DNA from: DASQYE01 sp035940775
GTDB taxonomy: Bacteria; Acidobacteriota; Blastocatellia; Pyrinomonadales; Pyrinomonadaceae
Length of the DNA stretch: 64,000 bases
NCBI GenBank assembly: GCA_035940775.1
Contig: DASZEN010000057.1
Coordinates: 1 to 64,000 of the forward strand
Direction of reading: 5' to 3'
Shown here: in pieces, positions 42,395-50,836 of the stretch
Layout of the letters: every line of letters starts with the position of its first letter
Numbering within the stretch: position 1 is the stretch's first letter
The notes under the pieces: model-generated
Told to the model about the DNA's origin: nothing
What the model saw: only the letters and a program-made list of their open reading frames with translations
The model's database searches: none
Position numbers and translations under genes: made by a program

Positions 42395-43519
42395 ATGGTC
42401 AATCGCAGCTCAACTTCACAAATGCCGGATGCCCTGATGTCCGACCCGCGCGGGCAGGCCATCCTGTCGGCGGTCATCAAGGAGCATCTGAAGACGGGAG
42501 AGCCGGTCGGCTCGCGAACAATCTCTGATCGCTTCGCGCATGCTTCGGGCTGGAGCGCCGCGACCATCCGCAACGTCATGGGGGAGCTGGAAGAGGCCGG
42601 ATTGGTCGAGCAGCCGCACACCTCGGCCGGGCGCGTGCCGACAGATAAGGGCTACCGCTTCTACGTCGATCACATGCTCGGCGAGACGCGCCTCTCCGAA
42701 ACTGACATGGCGGCCATCAACCGCTTTCTCGGCGTCCGGACGGGCGAGAAGACGGCCTCCGCGCCCGACCGCCTGATGGAGAAGACCTCGCACCTGTTGT
42801 CGGCGCTCTCGGAGAACGTCGGGATCGTCGTCTCGCCGTCGCTGGCCGACAATGTGCTGCATCATATAGAGTTCATGCACCTTGCGGACAATCGTATTCT
42901 GGTGGTGCTCGTTTCGGCCTCGAACATAGTTCATAACAAGATCATACGCATTGACGAAAGCCTGAGCCAGGCTGAGCTTGAGCGCACGGCGCGCTACTTG
43001 AATGTGGAGTTCGCAGGCAAAAGCCTGCTCGCGATTCGCGCCGAGATTCTCGAATTGATGCGCGAGGAGAAGGCTCTTTATGACAAGCTGCTGCGCAACG
43101 CCATGCTGCTTTGCGACCTGAGCCTGGAGGGCGAGGAGGCGACCACGGGCGAGGTCTACGTCGACGGCGCATCCAATATCCTGACCAAGCCGGATTTCAA
43201 CGATGCTCAAAGAATGCGCGAGCTGTTCCGCACCTTCGAGGAGAAATCGCGGCTCGTCAAGATTCTCAACGAGTGCGTGACGCGCGATCAACCCTTCGCG
43301 GGTGACGTGCAGGTGGTCATCGGACGCGAGCACATCGCGCCCTCCATGCAGGCTTGCACGCTGATTACGGCTCCGTACAGGATCGGCCTGGGGGCTGCAA
43401 CGGGCGCGCTCGGCGTCGTCGGCCCGATGAGAATCGAGTACGAGCGCGTCGTAGCTGTAGTAAACTATGTGGCGCGTCTGATCGAGCGCATGTTGCGTGA
43501 AGATGCCGCCTCAAACTGA
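42395..43519 (+). CDS. hrcA: Heat-inducible transcription repressor HrcA
   Basis: 374 residues, of which the first 15-20 are a non-conserved extension. HrcA represses chaperone genes by binding CIRCE. The winged helix is visible in GEPVGSRTISDRFAHASGWS and ATIRNVMGELEEAGLVEQPH, ending with SAGRVPTDKGYRFYVD. The GAF-like and dimerisation parts follow, and the C-terminal IGREHIAPSMQACTLITAPY and GVVGPMRIEYERVVAVVNYV are typical. It heads hrcA-grpE-dnaK-dnaJ, a common order. AGGA six bases upstream supports the start. Confidence 0.96.
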   Translation: MVNRSSTSQMPDALMSDPRGQAILSAVIKEHLKTGEPVGSRTISDRFAHASGWSAATIRNVMGELEEAGLVEQPHTSAGRVPTDKGYRFYVDHMLGETRLSETDMAAINRFLGVRTGEKTASAPDRLMEKTSHLLSALSENVGIVVSPSLADNVLHHIEFMHLADNRILVVLVSASNIVHNKIIRIDESLSQAELERTARYLNVEFAGKSLLAIRAEILELMREEKALYDKLLRNAMLLCDLSLEGEEATTGEVYVDGASNILTKPDFNDAQRMRELFRTFEEKSRLVKILNECVTRDQPFAGDVQVVIGREHIAPSMQACTLITAPYRIGLGAATGALGVVGPMRIEYERVVAVVNYVARLIERMLREDAASN

Positions 43520-43564
43520 ATACGCGAAGCATTAATACCCGGTTGCCCAACCCGTTCGGAACAA

Positions 43565-44476
43565 ATGATGATGGCTAATCCCGACAAACAGAAGCCGAAT
43601 CGCATTCCGGTTCGCTTTATAGACGAAGAAGGCCCCACCGTGCAGAACCCTACAGAAGCAGATGCGCCCGAAGGTGAAACAAACGGGGACGTGCCCTCGT
43701 CCGAAGAGCTTGGCCGCGAATCCTCCTACGAGGATGCGACCGAAATGCAGCGCCGTGTAGATCGCGGCGCAGAGCAGGATGACGGCAGCGGGACGGGGCA
43801 CGCCGACGAAGCGGACGAGGCGGGCGGGCCGCCTCACCAGGATCTGCCCGAGCAGCGCGAAGACCTCGGTGCAGCCGGTTCCTCCGCTCCGGGCTGGGGG
43901 TTAAGGGGAAACTCCGGCGGTCAGAGAGAGCATCCGGGCGGCGCGGCCGCCGCCTCGCATGCCAATGAATCCAGTTTCGGCCCGGCCGTCGCCGAACTCG
44001 TAGCGACGCGCGCCGAATTGAAAAGAGTCGAAGCCGAGCGCGCCGACCTGCTCGACCAGCTTTCGCGTCGCCAGGCCGACTTTGAGAATTACCGCAAGCG
44101 CGTCGACCGCGAGCGCAGCGAAACCTATAACCGCATGGTCGGCGATGTCGTCAGCAAACTGCTCCCTGTGCTCGATAATCTGCGGCGCGCGCTCGATACC
44201 GAAGCCTCGCAGCAGGCGGGCGAATCGGAAGAGTTTCGCCACTTCCTACAGGGGGTCGAACTGATCTATAAACAACTGAGCGACGTGCTGGAGAGTTTGG
44301 GCTTGCAGCCCGTGGCGGCCGTCGGAGAGCGTTTCGACCCGCACGTCCATGAGGCCGTCATTACGGAACAGACTGAGGATTACGAGCCAGACACTGTGAT
44401 CCAGGAACTCGTGCGCGGCTATCGCCTGGGCGAAAAACTGTTGCGCCCGGCCATAGTCAAGGTCGCAACCAGATAG
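43565..44476 (+). CDS. grpE: Nucleotide exchange factor GrpE with long disordered N-terminus
   Basis: 303 residues against about 197 in E. coli. Residues from about 140 on are GrpE: the long coiled coil (LKRVEAERADLLDQLSRRQA, DFENYRKRVDRERSE), then LLPVLDNLRRALDTE and the beta domain GERFDPHVHEAVITEQTED. The first 140 residues are acidic and Gly/Glu/Ala-rich and probably disordered. GrpE releases ADP from DnaK. The gap to dnaK carries a degenerate palindrome. Confidence 0.95.
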   Translation: MMMANPDKQKPNRIPVRFIDEEGPTVQNPTEADAPEGETNGDVPSSEELGRESSYEDATEMQRRVDRGAEQDDGSGTGHADEADEAGGPPHQDLPEQREDLGAAGSSAPGWGLRGNSGGQREHPGGAAAASHANESSFGPAVAELVATRAELKRVEAERADLLDQLSRRQADFENYRKRVDRERSETYNRMVGDVVSKLLPVLDNLRRALDTEASQQAGESEEFRHFLQGVELIYKQLSDVLESLGLQPVAAVGERFDPHVHEAVITEQTEDYEPDTVIQELVRGYRLGEKLLRPAIVKVATR

Positions 44477-44484
44477 TTTTGGAG

Positions 44485-44600
44485 AGACGAATAAGGAGCG
44501 CCGTAATGATGAACGCGGAGTGATGAATTGAGAGATGGAAGGCGAGAGGCTTTCGTCACCCATTCGTCATTCGGCATTCCTGATTCATCGTTTAAATATT
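44485..44600 (+). repeat. Degenerate palindrome between grpE and dnaK
   Basis: The left arm has GATGAACGCGGAGTGATGAA, the right arm CATTCGTCATTCGGCATTCC and TGATTCATC, with many mismatches. The right arm ends about 10 bases before the dnaK ATG; no Shine-Dalgarno is present between them. Same layout as the nuo elements. Confidence 0.6.
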
Positions 44601-46451
44601 ATGGGCAAAATCATCGGAATTGATCTTGGAACCACCAACTGCTGCGTCGCCGTTCTGGAAGGCGGGGCAGTGCAGATTGTGCCCAACAAAGAGGGCGGGC
44701 GAACCACCCCGACCGTGGTCGGCTTTACGGACAAGGGCGAGCGGCTCGTCGGTCAGATCGCCAAGCGCCAGGCCGTCACCAACGCCGCCAATACCGTCTA
44801 CGCCGTCAAGCGGCTGATCGGTCGCAAGTACAATTCGCCGGAATCCGAAAGGATGCGCGAAACCTCTCCGTTTGAGATAGTGGATTCGCAGAACGGCGAT
44901 GCGCGCATACGCGTGCAGGGGCGCGTCTACAGTCCTCCGGAAATCTCCGGCATTGTCCTGCAACGCCTCAAGGCGGCCGCCGAGGATTTCCTCGGCGAGG
45001 CCGTCACGCAGGCCATCGTCACCGTCCCCGCCTACTTCGACGATACGCAGCGGCAGGCGACCAAAGACGCCGGACGCATCGCGGGTCTCAAGGTCGAGCG
45101 CATCATCAACGAGCCGACGGCGGCCGCGCTCGCCTACGGCCTCGGACGCTCAGAGGCCGAAAGGCTCGTGGTTTACGACCTCGGCGGCGGAACCTTCGAC
45201 GTTTCCATACTGGAGATGAACGACGGCGTCTTCGAGGTGCTTTCAACTTCGGGTAATACTTTCCTGGGCGGCGAGGATTTCGATGACAAGATCATCAACT
45301 GGATGGCCGATCAATTCCGCGAAGAGACGGGCATCGACCTGCGTCAGGACAGGCTGGCGCTGCAACGCCTCAAAGAGGCCGCCGAGCGCGCCAAGTGCGA
45401 TCTTTCATCCGTGACCGAGACCAATATCAATCTGCCGTTCATCGCCGCGGACGAATCCGGCCCGAAACATTTCAACAAGACTCTGACCCGAGATACCTTC
45501 GAGCAGCTCGTCGCCGACCTCGTGGAACAGACCATAGAGCCGTGCCAGAAGGCGCTCTGGGACGCCAAGCTTCAGCCTACAGACATCAACAAGGTGATCC
45601 TCGTCGGCGGGCAGACGCGCTCGCCCATCGTCGCGCGCACGGTCAAGGAGATTTTCGGCAAGGATGCCTCGGCCGAGATCAACCCGGATGAGGTGGTCGC
45701 CATGGGCGCGGCCATTCAGGGAGGCGTTCTGGCGGGCGACGTTAAAGACATTATTCTGCTCGATGTCCTGCCCTTGAGTCTCGGTCTTGAGACGCGCGGC
45801 GGGCTTTTTACCAAGATCATCGAACGCAACTCGACGATACCTCTGCGCAACAGCCTGACGTTCACCACGGTCGTCGATAACCAGTCGTCCGTGGAGATTC
45901 ACGTCCTGCAAGGCGAGCGCGAGATCGCGCAGGGCAATCGCTCGCTCGGGAAATTCGAGCTTGTCGGCATTCCAGCCAACGCGCGCGGCGTCCCGCAGAT
46001 CGAAGTCTCTTTTGAAGTGGACGCCAACGGCATAGTCTCGGTTTCGGCCAAGGACAAGGCGACGGGGCGCGAGCAGCAGATGCGTATCACGCCGACCTCG
46101 GGGCTTTCGCCTGACGAGATCAATCGCCTGATTATGGAGGCGGAATCCTCCGTCGATTCTGACCGGCACACCAAAGAGACGATCATGCTCCGCAACAAGC
46201 TCGACAGCCTGGTGCGAAATACGCAGCGCACGTTCACGGAATTTGGCAGCTCGCTCTCGGAAAACGAGCAGGGGATGGGCAAGCGCGCTCTCACGGAAGG
46301 CGAGGCGGCGGCCAAATCCCACGACCTCGAACAGATTCGCAGCGCGCTCTCGGATGTCGAACGCCTCGCCTCGCAGCTCACCAACGTCATGTTGATGAGC
46401 GCCGCGCTCGAAGAAGAAGCGGCCCCGGAGGAGATAGAGGGCGCGCACTAA
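44601..46451 (+). CDS. dnaK: Chaperone DnaK (Hsp70)
   Basis: 616 residues from the ATG matching the family start (MGKIIGIDLGTTNCCVAVLE). The nucleotide-binding domain has VTVPAYFDDTQRQATKDAG, NEPTAAALAYGLG and VVYDLGGGTFDVSILE; the substrate domain has LSLGLETRGGLFTKIIERNS. The C-terminal lid is complete but the usual disordered tail is short, ending EEAAPEEIEGAH. An in-frame upstream ATG at 44535 lies within the palindrome and is unlikely. DnaK acts with the DnaJ and GrpE encoded next to it. Confidence 0.98.
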   Translation: MGKIIGIDLGTTNCCVAVLEGGAVQIVPNKEGGRTTPTVVGFTDKGERLVGQIAKRQAVTNAANTVYAVKRLIGRKYNSPESERMRETSPFEIVDSQNGDARIRVQGRVYSPPEISGIVLQRLKAAAEDFLGEAVTQAIVTVPAYFDDTQRQATKDAGRIAGLKVERIINEPTAAALAYGLGRSEAERLVVYDLGGGTFDVSILEMNDGVFEVLSTSGNTFLGGEDFDDKIINWMADQFREETGIDLRQDRLALQRLKEAAERAKCDLSSVTETNINLPFIAADESGPKHFNKTLTRDTFEQLVADLVEQTIEPCQKALWDAKLQPTDINKVILVGGQTRSPIVARTVKEIFGKDASAEINPDEVVAMGAAIQGGVLAGDVKDIILLDVLPLSLGLETRGGLFTKIIERNSTIPLRNSLTFTTVVDNQSSVEIHVLQGEREIAQGNRSLGKFELVGIPANARGVPQIEVSFEVDANGIVSVSAKDKATGREQQMRITPTSGLSPDEINRLIMEAESSVDSDRHTKETIMLRNKLDSLVRNTQRTFTEFGSSLSENEQGMGKRALTEGEAAAKSHDLEQIRSALSDVERLASQLTNVMLMSAALEEEAAPEEIEGAH

Positions 46452-46466
46452 TCCTTTAAAATATTT

Positions 46467-46530
46467 CAGCCGTCAAGGCCGCGCAGGAGGCGCGAGAAAG
46501 CTTTCCGCCCCGGCTGACGGCTGCCTTTTC
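46467..46530 (+). terminator. Hairpin between dnaK and dnaJ
   Basis: CAGCCGTCA (46467-46475) pairs perfectly with TGACGGCTG (46515-46523), followed by CCTTTTC. The inner loop has further GC pairing. It could end or reduce transcription after dnaK. Confidence 0.6.
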
Positions 46531-46542
46531 TTCGCTTATAAT
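46514..46542 (+). promoter_or_regulatory. Promoter of dnaJ
   Basis: CTGACG (46514-46519), a 17-bp spacer and a perfect TATAAT (46537-46542). The -35 element lies within the 3' arm of the preceding hairpin. It gives dnaJ a start of its own, about 33 bases before the ATG. Confidence 0.6.
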
Positions 46543-46581
46543 ATCGGCTTTAAATAGGAAGGGAACCGGATCGGGATTCAG

Positions 46582-47697
46582 ATGAGTAAACGCGATTATT
46601 ACGAGGTGTTGGGGGTGAGCCGGACGGCCACAGACCAGGAGATCAAGAGCGCCTACAGGCGTCTTGCCGTGCGCTTTCACCCTGACAAGAACCCCGGCAA
46701 CAGCGAGGCCGAAGATAAATTCAAAGAGGCCGCAGAGGCTTATTCCGTCCTCTCGGACGTGGAGCAGCGTCGCCGCTACGACCGCTTCGGCCACGCGGGC
46801 GTCTCTTCGAGCGCCGGGGCCGGATGGGGCGCGCCCGGCTTTACGAACCTCGAAGATATTCTCGGCGACCTGTTCGGTTTTGGGGACGTGTTCGGCGGCG
46901 GGCGCTCGGGCGGGCGACGCTCTTCGGGGCAGCGCGGCGCAGACCTTCGCTACGACCTTGAGATTACTCTGGAAGAGGCGGCGGCCGGGATGACGGCGCA
47001 ACTGCGGCTCCCGAGGCTGGAGACTTGCGAGAAGTGCAAGGGCACGGGCGCAGCCGAGGGCACTCAGCCCGAGACCTGTCAGACCTGCGCGGGCGCAGGA
47101 CAGGTGCGCTACCAGCAGGGCTTCTTCTCGGTCGCGCGTACCTGCGGCAGTTGCCGTGGCACGGGCCGCGTCATCAAAACGCCTTGCGATGCCTGTCAGG
47201 GCGCGGGCCGCACCGAGCGTGAGAAGATGATGGAGGTGAAGATTCCGGCGGGAGTGGAAACGGGCTCGCGCCTGCGTATCTCCGGCGAGGGCGAAGCGGG
47301 CACAGGCGGCGGCGCGACCGGCGACCTCTACGTCATCATACACGTCGGCGAGCACGAGCAGTTCGAGCGCCAGGGCAGCAATCTATATTCGTCCGTGCCC
47401 ATCACCTTCGCACAGGCCGCGCTCGGGGCCGAGATCACAGTCAAGACCCTGGACGCCGAGCAGCAGGTGAAAATCCCCGCCGGTACACAGACCGGCACGG
47501 TGTTCCGTCTCAAAGGCCACGGCGTCCCCGTGCTCGGCGGGCGCGGGCGCGGCGACCTCTTCGTTTCCGTCACGGTCGTCACCCCGACGACACTGACGCG
47601 CGAACAGCGAAATATACTGGAACAACTCGCCAAAATAGAGACGAGCGACCTCGAAGACAAAGGCCTGATGGACAAGGTCAGAGACATCTTTGGATGA
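46582..47697 (+). CDS. dnaJ: Co-chaperone DnaJ (Hsp40)
   Basis: 371 residues with all type I parts. The J domain (residues 1-70) has YRRLAVRFHPDKNPGN with the HPD motif. A Gly/Phe-rich linker follows. Four zinc-binding repeats are seen as CEKCKGTG, CQTCAGAG, CGSCRGTG and CDACQGAG. The C-terminal substrate domains are normal. DnaJ delivers clients to DnaK and stimulates its ATPase. Its own promoter suggests partly independent expression from hrcA-grpE-dnaK. Confidence 0.98.
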   Translation: MSKRDYYEVLGVSRTATDQEIKSAYRRLAVRFHPDKNPGNSEAEDKFKEAAEAYSVLSDVEQRRRYDRFGHAGVSSSAGAGWGAPGFTNLEDILGDLFGFGDVFGGGRSGGRRSSGQRGADLRYDLEITLEEAAAGMTAQLRLPRLETCEKCKGTGAAEGTQPETCQTCAGAGQVRYQQGFFSVARTCGSCRGTGRVIKTPCDACQGAGRTEREKMMEVKIPAGVETGSRLRISGEGEAGTGGGATGDLYVIIHVGEHEQFERQGSNLYSSVPITFAQAALGAEITVKTLDAEQQVKIPAGTQTGTVFRLKGHGVPVLGGRGRGDLFVSVTVVTPTTLTREQRNILEQLAKIETSDLEDKGLMDKVRDIFG

Positions 47698-47818
47698 AGG
47701 GATAAGGGGCGGCAGCGATGAGGGATGAAAGGGTTGAGTAAAAGCGTCAATGTATCAGTTCACTCAACCCTTTCATCCCTCATCTCTTCGTTCCTCCCTT
47801 CGTCCATCCCTGCTTTTC
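47694..47818 (+). repeat. Palindrome with a perfect 23-bp stem after dnaJ
   Basis: 47717-47739 and 47762-47784 are perfect inverted copies over 23 bp (core ATGAGGGATGAAAGGG), with a 22-base loop. Outer parts (GGGGCGGCAGC left; CTTCGTTCCTCCCTTCG right) also match the nuo elements. It is the best preserved copy of the ATGAGGGATGAAAGG type. Unlike the others it is not next to a start codon; the next gene begins 240 bases on, with its own promoter. Confidence 0.85.
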
Positions 47819-47849
47819 TGCGTTTGGCAATAGTACAGGTCGCCTCTGA

Positions 47850-47878
47850 TTGGCCCCTGCGGGGTGCACCGATATTAT
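47850..47878 (+). promoter_or_regulatory. Candidate promoter of the small secreted-protein gene
   Basis: TTGGCC (47850-47855), a 17-bp spacer and TATTAT (47873-47878), giving a leader of about 170 nt to the ATG at 48056. The leader shows no known riboswitch. Confidence 0.4.
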
Positions 47879-48055
47879 TCACACCCTCCCGATAATCATT
47901 TCGCAATAAACGGCGCTTCGCTCCGAATTTACGGGGCAAATCGCTTTTTTCGTCTCCGTGCGCCTCTGCGGCATATCGGTTGCTCCTGACTAGCTCAGGA
48001 AAGCTTGATTAGCCACTCTCCCTTGGCAGCCAAAATCGCGGGAGCAAACATAGAG

Positions 48056-48424
48056 ATGAAACAGCGACACCTCGTAAGCGTTTTCGCCCTGGCCCTGCTG
48101 CTCGCACTCTTTTCCGGCGTCGCCGCGCGGGCCGCAAACGTCGAAGACGCCAAAGAAGACACAGACACCCGGATAATTAACGCAAAGGTGGTTGAGGCCA
48201 CGGACACGCGCATCTCCGTCATCGCGCGCAGCGGCGTCGAGCACGTGATCGCCATCGACCGCGCCGATACGAAAGTGACGATTGACGGCCTGACGGTCGC
48301 CCTTCAGGATTTGCGCGAGGGCGATACGGTCACGGTCGAGCTGGATGCCGATAACCCCGTGAAATTTGCCAGGAATATATCCATGCGATCCGACCAGAAC
48401 GTGATCGCGCGCAATCGCCGGTAG
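48056..48424 (+). CDS. Small secreted protein, unknown function
   Basis: 122 residues. A signal peptide (KQRHLVSVFALALLLALFSG, cleavage after ARA) is followed by a beta-rich domain of about 80 residues: INAKVVEATDTRISVIARSG, EHVIAIDRADTKVTIDG and LREGDTVTVELDADNPVKF. The pattern of short strands resembles an OB-like or DUF5666-like beta barrel, but I would not assign a family. A terminator follows. An earlier in-frame ATG at 48005 would bury the signal peptide and is rejected. Confidence 0.7.
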   Translation: MKQRHLVSVFALALLLALFSGVAARAANVEDAKEDTDTRIINAKVVEATDTRISVIARSGVEHVIAIDRADTKVTIDGLTVALQDLREGDTVTVELDADNPVKFARNISMRSDQNVIARNRR

Positions 48425-48475
48425 GAGCCCAGGTGCTCTCTTCTTGAGCGTCGCCCATGCGCCCACCGGCCGAAA

Positions 48476-48511
48476 GGGCCGCTCGTCCCTCGCAGGCGAG
48501 CGGCCCGTTTT
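48476..48511 (+). terminator. Intrinsic terminator
   Basis: GGGCCGCTCG (48476-48485) and CGAGCGGCCC (48497-48506) form a perfect 10-bp stem followed by GTTTT. It closes the small secreted-protein gene. Confidence 0.85.
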
Positions 48512-48608
48512 ATGTGCTATCCTGATCCCGCCTTCTGAACTGCAACTTTTCAGCTTCTGCACGGTTTGATAGCTGTCCTCCGAGCCCGAGCCTTTTTTGT
48601 GAGCCGCT

Positions 48609-50720
48609 ATGGATCGCCCCGATTTACTACAGACATTCGTGCTCGCCAGCGAATACAAGGAGGGTGATCTACTGGTCGGCGGCCGCGACGATGCGCGCCT
48701 GCGCGCCGAGGCGCGTGCCTCGCTCATGGCCCTGCGCCTCGGAGAAATAACGAAGTGCGTGTTCGTCGAGGACGGGGTGAGCGAAGCGCTTCAGCGCTCG
48801 CTCTCCGCAGAGCGCTCGGCGGAGGTCTCGGGCCTGACCGTGGGCCAACTGAAAAGCATACTGCTCGGGGCGGACGGGAGCGGCTGGGCGCATCGCTACC
48901 GCGACGGCTTGTCGAGCGAGGTGATCGCGGCGGCCGTAAAGGTGATGACGAACGGGGAGCTGTCGGCAATCGCCCGGACGCTGTTCAATCCGTTGCCGGG
49001 CGAGGGCGCGACCGCAATCGGCTCGCCCGGCCACTTCGGCTCACGCATCCAGCCCAACAGCCCCGGCGACGACGAAGAAGAAATCCTCTTCTCAATCCTC
49101 GAAGGAATCAGCTTCGGCTGCGGCGACGTGATACTCGGCATCAATCCGGCGAGCGACGATTTGGAGACCATCGTTCGGCTCGAAGAACTCCTCCGAAGTG
49201 TTGTCGAGCGCCTCGAACTGCCGACGAGATACTGCGTGCTGTCCGACATCGTGAAGCAATCGAGCGCCCGCGCGCACGTCCGAGTCGATGTCGGATTTCA
49301 GAGCCTTGCCGGAACCTCCAAGGCGCTTTCCGGCATGGTTGGCTTGGACGTTGACGGCATACTGGAACTGGCGCGCGGCTTCGACGGTCTCTATTTTGAG
49401 ACGGGGCAGGGCTCGGAGGTGACCAACGGCGCGGCCGAAGACGTGGACATGCTGACGCTCGAAGCGCGTACCTACGGTGTGGCGCGTTACGTGGGCCGGA
49501 AGACGGGCGCGTGGATGATCGTAAACGACGTTGCCGGATTCATAGGGCCGGAGGTCTTTCGCACGGGCGAGCAGTTGGTGCGCGCGTGTCTCGAAGACGT
49601 GGTGATGGCCAAGCTGCACGGGCTGACGATGGGCCTGGATGTCTGCTCGACCTTTCACATGGGCATCGAGCCTCATGTGCTGCGACAGTTGACCGCATTC
49701 ATCGCCAGCCATGCGGCGCCCGCTTATCTGATGGCGGTTGCCGGTAATACAGACCCCATGCTCGGCTATCTCACAACCTCTTTCCGCGACCACCCGCGCC
49801 TGCGCCGCCTCACGAACAGGCGCGTCTCAACGCCTATGGAGAAAAGGCTCCACCGCCTCGGCGTTATGAATGAGGGCGGAGAGTTGCGCGCCGACGCGAC
49901 GCGCCCAGAGTCGCTTTACGCCGCCTATATGAAAGCGGGCGGCTCGGCTCTCTCGTCCGAGACGTTGCGCGAGGAGGGAGCGAAGAAGATAAAAGCGTTG
50001 CGCGGGCGAGGGTTTGATCTTGGCTATGGCCATGATGAAGAGTTCGCCGCTCCGCCCGAGGTCGAATCCAGAATGGAAGCAATCTACGGGCACGCGCGCC
50101 GGGCGCTTCATGCCACGCTCGATGAAGCGGTCTTGGGCGATGTTTCGCCGCGCCGCATCGAAGTCCGCACTTGCGCCACCGATAGGGAGGAATACCTGTC
50201 GCGCCCGCAGACGGGCGAGCTGATCTGCGCGGCGGACGCCGCCCGTCTCATCAACCTCTACGTCTTGCGCCGACCGCAGGTGCAGATAGTTATTTCGGAC
50301 GGTCTTAACGCGAACGCGCATAACGAAAATCTTCGCACGGTGTTGCCGCGACTCAGGCACGAACTGGCACAGACGGGCCTGCACCTGGGCGAGACGGATG
50401 TCGTAATCCGTAACGGTCGCGTGCGCGCCGGTTATCACGTCGGCGCATTGTTGGACGTGGAGGCTGTCGTTCATCTGATAGGCGAGCGGCCCGGCACGGG
50501 TCTCAACACGCTCTCTGCTTATCTCACTTACGGACGCGACGCGGCGGGGCACGCGCGCTGGAGCCCCGCTCTGGATCATGCATGTACGACGGCCATCTGC
50601 GGGATACATTCAAGAGGCAGGCGGCCCCTTGCGGCCGCCGACGAGATCGCGCGATGCTTGAGGCGTATGTTCGCGGAGCAGCGCTCAGGGGTCGGCCTCG
50701 GCTTCGCACCTCGCCCCTAG
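48609..50720 (+). CDS. Ethanolamine ammonia-lyase, EutB and EutC fused in one chain
   Basis: 703 residues. Residues 1 to about 455 match EutB, the adenosylcobalamin-dependent large subunit: LPGEGATAIGSPGHFGSRIQ, then NSPGDDEEEILFSILEG, GFDGLYFETGQGSEV and KLHGLTMGLDVCSTFHMG. Residues from about 490 match EutC: QTGELICAADAARL, VQIVISDGLNANAHNENL, GYHVGALLDVEAVVHLIGER and PGTGLNTLSAYLTYGR. E. coli uses two proteins of 453 and 295 residues. The enzyme turns ethanolamine into acetaldehyde and ammonia. No reactivase (eutA), microcompartment or aldehyde dehydrogenase gene is nearby. The start has no clear Shine-Dalgarno. Confidence 0.9.
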   Translation: MDRPDLLQTFVLASEYKEGDLLVGGRDDARLRAEARASLMALRLGEITKCVFVEDGVSEALQRSLSAERSAEVSGLTVGQLKSILLGADGSGWAHRYRDGLSSEVIAAAVKVMTNGELSAIARTLFNPLPGEGATAIGSPGHFGSRIQPNSPGDDEEEILFSILEGISFGCGDVILGINPASDDLETIVRLEELLRSVVERLELPTRYCVLSDIVKQSSARAHVRVDVGFQSLAGTSKALSGMVGLDVDGILELARGFDGLYFETGQGSEVTNGAAEDVDMLTLEARTYGVARYVGRKTGAWMIVNDVAGFIGPEVFRTGEQLVRACLEDVVMAKLHGLTMGLDVCSTFHMGIEPHVLRQLTAFIASHAAPAYLMAVAGNTDPMLGYLTTSFRDHPRLRRLTNRRVSTPMEKRLHRLGVMNEGGELRADATRPESLYAAYMKAGGSALSSETLREEGAKKIKALRGRGFDLGYGHDEEFAAPPEVESRMEAIYGHARRALHATLDEAVLGDVSPRRIEVRTCATDREEYLSRPQTGELICAADAARLINLYVLRRPQVQIVISDGLNANAHNENLRTVLPRLRHELAQTGLHLGETDVVIRNGRVRAGYHVGALLDVEAVVHLIGERPGTGLNTLSAYLTYGRDAAGHARWSPALDHACTTAICGIHSRGRRPLAAADEIARCLRRMFAEQRSGVGLGFAPRP

Positions 50721-50836
50721 AGCGCGCCGGAAGAGCCCCGTCGCGTGTCAGATCCCCCCTTGTGTCGGCCCACCCCGAGCGCGAGGCGGTACGGCATGAA
50801 GCCAATCACGTAGGCTAAGCCCCCGCAACAGAACCG

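Noticed and set aside
16079..47810. The dispersed palindromes as a CRISPR array
   Set aside because: Copies are kilobases apart, each is itself an inverted repeat, there are no regular spacers, and no cas gene is present.
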